Shown one piece after another: positions 52,501-58,619 of a stretch of DNA of 58,619 nucleotides (position 1 is the first letter of the stretch; every line of letters begins with the position of its first letter). Under the pieces are notes generated by a model. That model was not told where the DNA came from. It ran no database searches and was given only the letters and a program-made list of their open reading frames with translations. This stretch comes from an uncultured Clostridia bacterium (GTDB lineage Bacteria > Bacillota > Clostridia > Lachnospirales > CAG-274), in NCBI GenBank assembly GCA_949948985.1, contig CATLIG010000009.1, positions 1 through 58,619 on the forward strand. The letters are read 5' to 3'. A program made the position numbers and the translations under genes.

Positions 52501-53163
52501 GTAACTGTTGAGAAGGTTGGTGAAAACGGCGTTAAGATTACTGATAAAAATGATCCTACTAAGACTGTTACTATTACAGTTGAAGAAAAACAGGGCGAGG
52601 AACCGGGTCCTGGACCAGATCCTGGTACAACTACATTTGTAATCAAAATTACAGATGCTAACGGCAATGAGGCAGTTGATTTGACTGCTGTTGTTGACGG
52701 AAATGGTCTTGATGTTACTACAGGAACAGGCAAAGGTCCTGTTAAGAAAACTGAGGACGGCGCTATCGCTCCTGTAATTACAAAGGTTATTGACAATGAC
52801 GCTGAGAATAATGTAGACCATAGTATGCTTGAAAATAGCAACTTTACTGTAACAGGCGCTAAATCTTCAAGCTATGATGCAGAAACAAAGATGCTCACTT
52901 TAGTTGACAATGCTGATAAATCATATAAACTTCAGCTTTATGTTGGCGGTGACTTTGACTGTGATGGAGCTGCAAATGTAGCTGACGCTCTTCAAATTGT
53001 AAAATTTGCTAATGAGGTTGAAGAAATTGTTAATGGAGCAACTGAAAGAGATAAAATTGCAGCGGATGTCGATTTAGATGAAGATTTAAATGTAGGTGAC
53101 GCTCTTCAAATTGTAAAATTTGCTAATGGCGTTCTTGATGAGTTCCCAATGTTTACTGAATAA
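49534..53163 (+). CDS. Large secreted protein with LamG-like, cohesin-like and C-terminal dockerin domains
   Basis: This 1209-residue exported protein has a signal peptide to about residue 32. A concanavalin/LamG-like segment at about 33-275 (ISIDFEDKKAG, then CVDNIKVTA) is followed by two related repeats at about 290-388 and 396-494 (each with SSDAATGKLVLK or TSDAATGKLVLK). A second LamG-like segment ends near 700. A cohesin-like domain at about 722-911 (DEFTVSYKLNDVTGINNYTF) is followed by further beta repeats. The C-terminal dockerin at about 1137-1200 has two calcium loops, DFDCDGAANVAD and DVDLDEDLNVGD, each followed by ALQIVKFAN. No glycoside hydrolase domain is seen. The dockerin should bind a cohesin, plausibly in the next gene. 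AGGAGG precedes the start. Confidence 0.88.
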   Translation: MKKEFKRAISKILAGTMLITSSFAGTVFVNAAENSISIDFEDKKAGDVIGLQSEVQDGEYYMSHKIVDATNGAGKLSTGDKIPGGSDSSSTPTPGTDTPIHGYYVKEGENTYVRIADYNSANPEFFVPVSSVSGDKVTYEIDLMAEAKGSSMSLVNLKTGGVDISLASGNNKTDGTGTLNGTVSSASNKIDGAKLYVKIGTDAYYGPGTVGFADSDLNKFRKVKFTVDTKEKKVSCTVDDVVVAENVAVDDATVSMMTVRGSGNTNRVLCVDNIKVTAEGTPGGDEIITPSAISFNYTASGAALSIKVENGTATFSGDDVDATSDAATGKLVLKNTSAFKTASDVASDMNNQKTTLGIDKAEANGDKVVVTKGSDTFEFTVTVKSGEVTPTTPAITDISFTFSDDALTVKAEKGKITEFSGSEVDESSDAATGKLVLKSTATKYTNAGKVATAINAAATSLKIAGASANGNVVTVTGTDENKGTIEFTVTVKQESKPDEFVVGDNKGFTTAGTADSAVSTTNTDEVYADEKIKATYTASGSIKIEPGTGNGKLYFNFGKKAISNVLHFESDVTASGDLNNVAVIELLGGKTAEEARTDIIALGIDADGNWALRNKAGAGSWLSSKVKAENKKVKAQIEVDFTNGKINAYIDGVRIVDESGNTDFSLAADGLGIAYLDQAAFFTKTDNASKTRTLEIANVGLSVDETVSNPGTPDDPKPPVVGGDGTLVVESTATENIKSGDEFTVSYKLNDVTGINNYTFFIDFDPEVLTLMGAEEVPADEVVSYTMSGVAGKLPLILPELISSQMAIKPAEGDTDYQGEADGVKTAAQIGRIKLAGVAGLAGYAEADKNQTSWATETAGTLFTIKFKVNEGVSEGIGANTKVGLTPVGANAGKYDLFYGVPVSGTGSPKVEIKEEGSQIEADVVVKGETALPIFSYENTTYGIKIVSTADGVELSDNVTMGPSGFTVEVAKDTLKDVIADMLNKITGDVTVEKVGENGVKITDKNDPTKTVTITVEEKQGEEPGPGPDPGTTTFVIKITDANGNEAVDLTAVVDGNGLDVTTGTGKGPVKKTEDGAIAPVITKVIDNDAENNVDHSMLENSNFTVTGAKSSSYDAETKMLTLVDNADKSYKLQLYVGGDFDCDGAANVADALQIVKFANEVEEIVNGATERDKIAADVDLDEDLNVGDALQIVKFANGVLDEFPMFTE

Positions 53164-53200
53164 AAAAATATATGTAAATAAAACATATAAAATTTTTAAG

Positions 53201-53232
53201 TGTGCCAAGAGGTAACTCTTGGCACATTTTTT
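53201..53232 (+). terminator. Terminator after the dockerin protein gene
   Basis: TGTGCCAAGAG / CTCTTGGCACA is a perfect 11-bp stem with loop GTAA and six T. Confidence 0.95.
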
Positions 53233-53376
53233 ATTTCAAGAAATATTAATATTAATTTTTTTACAAGTTTATAGGCAATATATATTTTTTTTAGAGCGTT
53301 TTTAAGTAAAATTATATTTTAAAAAGGTTTTGGAAATATTATATATTACAAAAAGATTGCAATAATAATAAAATTG

Positions 53377-53405
53377 TTGACATTAAAAGATTAGAAATGT
53401 ATAAT
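53377..53405 (+). promoter_or_regulatory. Consensus promoter for the SLH-cohesin gene
   Basis: A perfect TTGACA, 17 bases and a perfect TATAAT. With the terminator upstream it shows that the two surface genes are separate transcription units. The leader is about 90 bases. Confidence 0.85.
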
Positions 53406-53502
53406 AAAAGAGTAAGTGAGAAAGTTGTATTATTATAATTTTATAATATTGTAACAAATCAACTTCTACACAAAAAAATAAATAATGAAGGAGGAATTTT
53501 TG

Positions 53503-56103
53503 GTGTTTAAAAATTTTAAAAGATGTGTAAGTGCGGCTGTCGCTACTTCAGTTATGCTGACATCTGTACTTTCGACATCAGTAATCGGAAAAACTCTTTC
53601 GATTACAGACAAAGGAGTTTCAAGCGAGTATGAGGGTGAGATATCTGGTAGCCCAGTTATAGTTACCGCTACGGCAGATAAGGAGAATCCTAAACCGGGT
53701 CAGGAGGTTGTTGTAACATTCTCAATAAAAAATAATATAGCTGACGGTTTCGGTGGTTATGCATTTACTGTTGAGTATGATGAAAATGTTTTAGAGGCTA
53801 CTGGAAAAGAGGTAACATTGAGTGGTGATGTTGTAAAGACTAAGAAGACAGATGAAATTGCAATAGACCCAACATTCTTCCAAACGAATGACTCATATAC
53901 TGATATGATTAAAGCAGGAAATGATGTTGCGGTAGGCGATGGTATTTTATTTGCAAAAAGTTTTAAGGTAAAAGACACTGCTGAATCAGGCTCTACAAGC
54001 GTCATTTTGAAGAATAAAGGGAAAGTTTTCATTACAGATGGTAATGGAAAAAAAGTGCAAGCATATTCAGTAAGCGCTGATTTCAATGTTAAAGGCAGTG
54101 TACCTCCGGCTGAACAAACAATTATTAAAATTGATAACAAAGGAACAGCAACTGATGCAACTCTTAGCGACATAGGAGAGACTGACCTTGTTGTAAACGC
54201 AACAGCTAGCAAAGAAAAAGTTAAGAATGGAGAAACTTTTGTTGTAACATTCTTTATTAAAAATAATATAGCTGACGGTTTTGGCGGTTATGCGTTTACT
54301 ATTGATTATGATAATACTATGTTTGAACCTACAGGAAATCCTGTAACATTAAATGAAGCTGATGTTGTAAAGACTAAGAAGACAAATGAAATTGCAATAG
54401 ACCCAACATTCTTCCAAACGAATGACTCATATACTGATATGATTAAAGCAGGAAACGATGTTGCGATAGGCGATGGTATACTTTTTGCTAAAGAATTTAA
54501 AGCGATAGGCAATGAAGTATCAGGTAATATTGTACTTAAAAATAAGGGAAAAGTTTTCATTACAGACGGTAATGGGAAAAAAGTAACTGCTTTCTCAAAA
54601 GGCGCTGTTATTACTATTACTGAGCCAGACGATGAAGAAGAAAGCAGCAGTAGTTCAGAAGAGCCAACAGAAACTTCAAGTGAGGATGCAACAGAAACTT
54701 CAAGTGAGGACGCAACAGAAACTTCAAGTGAGGATGCAACAGAAACTTCAAGTGAGGATGCAACTGAAAACACTACAAGCAAACCAACAGAAGACGCTAC
54801 AGAGTCTACTACAGAAAGCTCAAGAAGACCTTCAGGCGGTGGCGGTGGTTCTCCGAAGAAACATACAACAACAACTACTACTACAAAACCAACAACAGAC
54901 AACAAGACTGAACCAGATGATAAGAATGAAACAAATAAACCTTCAAACAAACCAACCACTACTCCAACAACTACAAGCAAAGCATTATCTTTTGTAACAA
55001 AGACTGGAGTAACTGTAAATATACCTAAGACAGATTCAAGCAAGACTAAAGAATTTGCTGATGTAAAAGCTCTTACTCCATGGGCTAACTCTTACATTCA
55101 GAAACTTACTGCCGCAGGTATTATCAACGGTGTAAGTGATACAGCGTTTAATCCTAAGGGCGACACTAAGAGAGGCGACTTTATGGTAATGATCGCTAAA
55201 CTTCTTGGTCTTGAAGGTACTCCTACAAGCAACTTCAGTGATGTGCCAAAGGATAAATACTACTACAACGCTATCGGTCTTACTAAACAAATCGGTATCG
55301 CTGCAGGTGTAGGTGGAAATAACTTTGACCCTGAAGCTACTATTACAAGAGAACAGGTAATGGCTATTACAGCAAGAGTACTCGACCTTGTTGGAACTCT
55401 TGAAAGCGCTGACCTTTCTGTTCTTGATAAGTTCTCAGACAAGAATAATATCTCTAACTACGCTAAAGGCAACATTGCTTCATTAGTTGCTATGGGTATT
55501 GTAAGAGGTGATACTGAAGGTAAGATTAATCCTACTAACAATATCACAAGAGCTGAAACTGCTGTAATAATGAGCGGTGTATACGATATCGTATTTGACA
55601 AAGCAGAGGCAGAGGTAAAGAAAGCTGAAACAGAAGCTGATATTAACAAAGCTGAGCAAGAAGACGCTACAGGCGAAGAATCTTCTGAGTCAACTACAGA
55701 GGGCGAAACAAGCAGCGAAGTAGATGACAAAGAAATAAGCAAAGCTGTAGATGATTATAAAGAAGTGTTGGAATACGTAGCGGCTTTCAGTGATTACGCA
55801 CTTGATTCCGCTGATGACCAGGGCAGAACTCTTAATGAAAAATTTATTGATGAGTACAAAGACGAGTATACTCAGGTATACTATGATATGGAAAAGTACT
55901 TTGAAAAATATGAAGACGCTAAAGAAATTGATTTAAAACAGTTTGCTAAAGATACTACTGATTTCTATAATACTATTAAAGATTTCGGTGACAAGCTTGA
56001 CCTTGCTGTTACATCAAATGACGCTAAAAGCGCTATAAAGGATGCTAAGAAAGATATTGAAGACAGTGTGAAAGCTGTTGAGAAAGCTTTAGCTAAAAAA
56101 TAA
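53503..56103 (+). CDS. S-layer-anchored scaffold with two cohesin-like domains
   Basis: This protein of about 866 residues starts at GTG 53503 (AAGGAGG eight bases upstream; TTG 53500 possible). After a signal peptide come two cohesin-like domains at about 45-200 and 220-370. Both contain FGGYAFT, a hydrophobic strand pair and the repeated DPTFFQTNDSYTDMIKAGND block. A linker of four TETSSEDA units, then SGGGGGSP and Thr/Pro-rich stretches, spans about 375-500. Three SLH motifs at about 515-560, 577-625 and 645-690 (with FADVKALTPWANSYIQKL, FSDVPKDKYYYNAI, NITRAETAVIMSGV) bind secondary cell-wall polymer. A coiled acidic tail ends the protein. It should display dockerin partners on the cell surface. 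Confidence 0.9.
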   Translation: MFKNFKRCVSAAVATSVMLTSVLSTSVIGKTLSITDKGVSSEYEGEISGSPVIVTATADKENPKPGQEVVVTFSIKNNIADGFGGYAFTVEYDENVLEATGKEVTLSGDVVKTKKTDEIAIDPTFFQTNDSYTDMIKAGNDVAVGDGILFAKSFKVKDTAESGSTSVILKNKGKVFITDGNGKKVQAYSVSADFNVKGSVPPAEQTIIKIDNKGTATDATLSDIGETDLVVNATASKEKVKNGETFVVTFFIKNNIADGFGGYAFTIDYDNTMFEPTGNPVTLNEADVVKTKKTNEIAIDPTFFQTNDSYTDMIKAGNDVAIGDGILFAKEFKAIGNEVSGNIVLKNKGKVFITDGNGKKVTAFSKGAVITITEPDDEEESSSSSEEPTETSSEDATETSSEDATETSSEDATETSSEDATENTTSKPTEDATESTTESSRRPSGGGGGSPKKHTTTTTTTKPTTDNKTEPDDKNETNKPSNKPTTTPTTTSKALSFVTKTGVTVNIPKTDSSKTKEFADVKALTPWANSYIQKLTAAGIINGVSDTAFNPKGDTKRGDFMVMIAKLLGLEGTPTSNFSDVPKDKYYYNAIGLTKQIGIAAGVGGNNFDPEATITREQVMAITARVLDLVGTLESADLSVLDKFSDKNNISNYAKGNIASLVAMGIVRGDTEGKINPTNNITRAETAVIMSGVYDIVFDKAEAEVKKAETEADINKAEQEDATGEESSESTTEGETSSEVDDKEISKAVDDYKEVLEYVAAFSDYALDSADDQGRTLNEKFIDEYKDEYTQVYYDMEKYFEKYEDAKEIDLKQFAKDTTDFYNTIKDFGDKLDLAVTSNDAKSAIKDAKKDIEDSVKAVEKALAKK
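54667..54762 (+). repeat. Four tandem 24-bp units in the SLH-cohesin gene
   Basis: Four copies of a 24-base unit (ACAGAAACTTCAAGTGAGGA plus YGCA) encode TETSSEDA. Three are identical and one differs by one base, so copy number may vary between strains. Confidence 0.95.
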
Positions 56104-56121
56104 TTGACTGAGTGTCTTTGG

Positions 56122-56152
56122 AAAGAACCCTCTTTTAAAGAGGGTTCTTTTT
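56122..56152. terminator. Bidirectional terminator after the SLH-cohesin gene
   Basis: AAAGAACCCTC pairs with GAGGGTTCTTT around a seven-base loop, with T-run. The convergent membrane protein gene ends inside it. Confidence 0.9.
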
Positions 56153-56543
56153 ATAAATGTATTTTCGCGTAGACGAGAGTTTCAAATATAAGTCCCGCCG
56201 CAAACCACGCAGGAGCATAATCAAGCCGTATAAGTCCGTTTACATTGAATTTCGCCCCGCTGTAATTCCATGGACAAACTCCCATTTTTGTTAAAATTAC
56301 CCCGAAAAAGTACTCAGCGGTAAATATGAATATTACATATATCCCCCCTCTTAAAAATATGGGCATGTCTATCATTACATCATATAAAGGCTTTAAAAGT
56401 ACAGCCATTCCATATATAGGAAACATTATGAGAGATGTTGTGGAAACCATTTTTAGGTTGCCGTTTATCAGCGACCATATTCCCGTCCAGACGACCTCCA
56501 TAATCCAACCAATTATTCCACATAAAAAAAATCCTCTGAGCAT
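56151..56543 (-). CDS. CmpB-type (PF06541-like) membrane protein
   Basis: This 130-residue polytopic protein has about four transmembrane helices. GWIMEVVWTGI at residues 12-22, FPIYGMAV near 42, TAEYFFGVILTKMG near 80 and CPWNYSGAKFNVNGLIRLDY near 90 fit the 'putative ABC-transporter type IV' family. The transporter label is weakly supported; no ATPase is adjacent. The ribosome binding site is not convincing for this ATG: AGAGGA lies just inside the frame, so the true start could differ. Confidence 0.75.
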   Translation of the reverse strand: MLRGFFLCGIIGWIMEVVWTGIWSLINGNLKMVSTTSLIMFPIYGMAVLLKPLYDVMIDMPIFLRGGIYVIFIFTAEYFFGVILTKMGVCPWNYSGAKFNVNGLIRLDYAPAWFAAGLIFETLVYAKIHL

Positions 56544-56668
56544 ATTTTTAGTATGTTCTGTTTTTGGAAAGTTATACGTTTATAGAGATTAATTTTTGAA
56601 AAATTGAATAAAGTATTGAGATGTTTTGGGGAGGGTATAAAAAATTTTTAATTTTGAGAAAAGTATCA

Positions 56669-56705
56669 AAAGTTTCGGGGGCTGATGTTTCCCCCGAAAC
56701 TTTTG
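56669..56705. terminator. Terminator of pepT
   Basis: AAAAGTTTCGGGGG is perfectly complementary to 56692-56705 around a nine-base loop, 21 bases past the pepT stop. Confidence 0.9.
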
Positions 56706-56725
56706 TGTAACTTTTTTTGTGAAGC

Positions 56726-57946
56726 TTATTTTTCGGCTTTACATATGTTCACAATTACTTCCGCTGATTTTAACATAGACTCTAATGGAAGGTATTCGTA
56801 TGGTCCGTGAAAATTATGCCCCCCAGCAAAAATATTCGGACAGGGAAGATTTTTAAAGGAAAGATGCGAGCCGTCAGTGCCACCTCGTACAGAAATTATC
56901 TTCGGCTCTATTCCCGCTTCTTTCATCGCTTTTTTTGCAAGCTCTATCGGTTCGGGAACGTCTTTTAATATATCATACATATTATAATATTCATCATATA
57001 ACTCTAACATAGCTGTTTTTCCATATTTTTTATTTATACTGTCTATGATTGATTTAATATTGGTTTTTCGGTTTTCAAATTCTTCTTTGTCAAATGAGCG
57101 TATTATATAATTTAAAATGGTTTTCTCTACATTACCTTTTATTGATGTTAAATGATAAAAGCCTTCTCTTTCGGCGGTCTTGCCCGGAATCTCATCCGGC
57201 GGAAGCATTGAGTTTATTTCCATAGCAATGAGAACGGCGTTTTTCATTATGTCTTTGGCACTTCCGGGATGTACGTTTTTACCATTTATTGTGATTACAG
57301 CTCTCGCCGCATTGAAAGTTTCATAATTTAATTCTCCTATCTCACCGCCGTCTATTGTATAGGCATAGTCACAGTTAAATTTCTCTATGGAAAACCGTTC
57401 GACCCCTTTTCCTATTTCTTCGTCAGGAGTAAAGGCTATTTTTATTTGCTTATGAGAAAGCGTAGGATTGTCTGAAAAGTATTTCATTGCTGTTAGTATG
57501 GCGCATATGCCCGCTTTATCATCAGCTCCTAAAAGGGTTGTACCATCAGCTGTGATTATGGTATTTCCTTTATATTTAGCTAAAGACGGAAATTCTTTTG
57601 GGGAAAGTATTATATCATTTTTTAACAGAATTTCCTTACCATCATAGTTTTCGTGGATTTTAGGTGATATGTTCTCTCCGGAATAGTCCGGACTTGTATC
57701 CATATGAGCTATTAAACCTATTTTCATGGAGTTTGGGTCGCCGCCTTTAAGAACTGCTGTTACATATCCGTATTCGTCTTGTGTAACAGAAGTTAATCCA
57801 ATTTCCTCACATAGCTTTTTTAAGTATTTGCCAAAAGATAATTGAGATGTGGTCGATGGGTAGGTTAGTGAAGTATCATCTGATTGGGTGTTTTTGCTTA
57901 TCAGGTCTTTAAATAAATTTAAAGCGTAGTTTTTATATCTGTTCAT
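56726..57946 (-). CDS. pepT: Peptidase T (tripeptide aminopeptidase)
   Basis: The 406-residue M20 metallopeptidase removes N-terminal residues from tripeptides in the cytosol. Zinc ligands lie in LIAHMDTSPD, TLLGADDKAGICAI, TPDEEIGKG and the YTIDGGEIG segment, with a C-terminal ligand in GGHNFHG. SVRGGTDGSHLSF is a PepT signature. ATG 57946 is the start because AAAGGAG precedes it; the upstream in-frame ATG at 58018 lies in the divergent tRNA promoter region. Confidence 0.96.
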   Translation of the reverse strand: MNRYKNYALNLFKDLISKNTQSDDTSLTYPSTTSQLSFGKYLKKLCEEIGLTSVTQDEYGYVTAVLKGGDPNSMKIGLIAHMDTSPDYSGENISPKIHENYDGKEILLKNDIILSPKEFPSLAKYKGNTIITADGTTLLGADDKAGICAILTAMKYFSDNPTLSHKQIKIAFTPDEEIGKGVERFSIEKFNCDYAYTIDGGEIGELNYETFNAARAVITINGKNVHPGSAKDIMKNAVLIAMEINSMLPPDEIPGKTAEREGFYHLTSIKGNVEKTILNYIIRSFDKEEFENRKTNIKSIIDSINKKYGKTAMLELYDEYYNMYDILKDVPEPIELAKKAMKEAGIEPKIISVRGGTDGSHLSFKNLPCPNIFAGGHNFHGPYEYLPLESMLKSAEVIVNICKAEK

Positions 57947-58063
57947 TTCTTTTCTCCTTTTTGTTTTTATTATTATTTCCACATATTTATAATATAACAA
58001 ATGCCGGTTTTTATCCATAACAATATTTTATATAAAAAAAATTTATTTTTTTTGAAAAAAGTG

Positions 58064-58092
58064 TTGACAAAGTATTTTTTTAGTGATAAAAT
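58064..58092 (+). promoter_or_regulatory. Promoter for the tRNA-Ser pair
   Basis: A perfect TTGACA and TAAAAT are separated by 17 bases. Transcription starts about 45 bases before the first tRNA-Ser. Confidence 0.8.
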
Positions 58093-58143
58093 AATATTTG
58101 TTCGCAGGAAGTTGACAGGAAGTTGATGTGAATAGAAATATAT

Positions 58144-58229
58144 GGAGAGGTGTCCGAGTGGTTTAAGGAGCTGGTCTTGAAAACCAGTGACTCCGCAAGG
58201 GGCCGTGGGTTCGAATCCCACCCTCTCCG
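58144..58229 (+). tRNA. tRNA-Ser(TGA)
   Basis: An 86-nt class II tRNA. GGAGAGG pairs with CCTCTCC, the anticodon is TGA in CTTGAAA, a long variable arm (TGACTCCGCAAGGGGCCG region) is present and the discriminator is G. No CCA is encoded. Confidence 0.95.
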
Positions 58230-58269
58230 TTATTTTTTTGCTTTTATATATGAAACTTAGTAGACCTTT

Positions 58270-58358
58270 GGAGAAGTACCCAAGTGGTTGAAGGGGCTCC
58301 CCTGGAAAGGGAGTAGGTCGTTAATAGCGGTGCGAGGGTTCAAATCCCTCCTTCTCCG
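58270..58358 (+). tRNA. tRNA-Ser(GGA)
   Basis: An 89-nt class II tRNA. GGAGAAG pairs with CTTCTCC, the anticodon is GGA in CTGGAAA, the variable arm is long (TAGGTCGTTAATAGCGGTGC) and the discriminator is G. No CCA is encoded. Confidence 0.95.
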
Positions 58359-58402
58359 TTTTTACTTTCTAAAAATAAAAGTGAAAAAAATTAAAAAAAC
58401 TC

Positions 58403-58431
58403 TTGACATTGGTTTTTATATATGGTAATAT
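58403..58431 (+). promoter_or_regulatory. Tandem promoter 1 (probable rRNA operon)
   Basis: TTGACA and TAATAT are separated by 17 bases, with an A-tract (TTAAAAAAA) just upstream and TGG before the -10. Confidence 0.7.
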
Positions 58432-58504
58432 AATCAAGTCACTGTTGAGGGGACAAGCGTTGGAACATCAAAATAAAGAATTTAGAAAAAATTAAAAAAA
58501 GTTC

Positions 58505-58533
58505 TTGACAGATGAAAAACGCTATGATATAAT
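58505..58533 (+). promoter_or_regulatory. Tandem promoter 2 (probable rRNA operon)
   Basis: A perfect TTGACA, 17 bases and a perfect TATAAT, preceded by TTAAAAAAAGTTC. It lies 102 bases after promoter 1. Confidence 0.85.
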
Positions 58534-58593
58534 GAATAAGCTGTTGAGAAACAGGGAAGAAAATGTCAGGAAAGAAAAAAATAAAAAAAGTTC

Positions 58594-58619
58594 TTGACAA
58601 GCCATAAAAAATGTGGTAA
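58594..58619 (+). promoter_or_regulatory. Tandem promoter 3, -10 cut by the window end
   Basis: TTGACA is preceded by the same ATAAAAAAAGTTC, 89 bases after promoter 2. The last three bases TAA sit exactly where a -10 with 17-base spacing would begin, after TGTGG. Confidence 0.7.

Noticed and set aside
54306-55043. Long minus-strand frame of 245 codons opposite the SLH-cohesin gene
   Set aside because: It is the mirror of the Ser/Thr/Glu-rich repeats on the coding strand, which makes stop-free antisense frames likely.
49534-56103. Classical cellulosome locus
   Set aside because: No glycoside hydrolase, carbohydrate esterase or recognisable cellulose-binding module was seen; only scaffold-type modules are present.

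Overview
The window looks like a chromosomal segment of a low-GC Gram-positive anaerobe (Bacillota, probably class Clostridia). The base composition is AT-rich, ribosome binding sites are strong AGGAGG types, and TTG and GTG starts are common. The gene content also fits: CarD, a SpoVB/MurJ-type flippase, S-layer homology domains, and secreted 'copper amine oxidase N-terminal' stalk domains. A genus cannot be assigned from sequence alone. No prophage, insertion-sequence transposase, CRISPR array or resistance gene was seen.

Layout. Bases 1-461 hold a tRNA cluster: a partial Asn, then two Glu-Cys pairs. Bases 740-2373 hold an ECF sigma factor and its membrane anti-sigma factor. Next come xylulokinase, an orphan TRAP substrate-binding lipoprotein, a stalk-domain protein, a MATE exporter, serS with a SLOG/YpsA-like gene, and a response regulator with a degenerate HD-GYP output domain. 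Bases 11.9-17.5 kb carry yebC, a small membrane protein, a DUF815-type AAA ATPase, an Orn/Lys/Arg-type decarboxylase and cardiolipin synthase. Bases 17.5-22.3 kb carry a possible small RNA, an orphan FliD-like protein, an oligosaccharide flippase and a zinc-ribbon membrane protein. Bases 22.8-28.9 kb are housekeeping: purK, pth, mfd and a convergent carD. Bases 29.5-34.8 kb carry a PrsA-like foldase, a stalk/TolC-like fusion, a NUDIX hydrolase and a SpoVB-like flippase. Then follow typA, obg and yhbY. Bases 39.6-46.1 kb hold a secreted degenerate SNase plus helix-hairpin-helix protein, a mutarotase-fold protein, a TSCPD protein and a 1064-residue PAS/GGDEF/GAF/GGDEF/EAL protein. Bases 46.2-48.2 kb carry a stalk-domain protein and a cyclophilin lipoprotein.

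The most distinctive locus is 48.2-56.1 kb. Two large, separately promoted surface-protein genes lie in tandem. The first ends in a canonical two-repeat dockerin and also has an internal cohesin-like domain. The second has two tandem cohesin-like domains, low-complexity linkers and three SLH domains. Together they look like a small self-contained cohesin-dockerin surface assembly with no glycoside hydrolase beside it. pepT, two tRNA-Ser genes and a stack of near-consensus promoters close the window; those promoters most likely drive an rRNA operon just outside it.

Intergenic DNA is rich in dispersed inverted repeats of at least three families. One is a 71-164 bp MITE-like element with ends TATAGTCAATCAACTT. 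The second is an element ending in AGACCTGTT / AACAGGTCT. The third consists of repeats ending in ACAGCAATT / AATTGCTGTAA. Several copies sit directly against stop codons or nest in one another.
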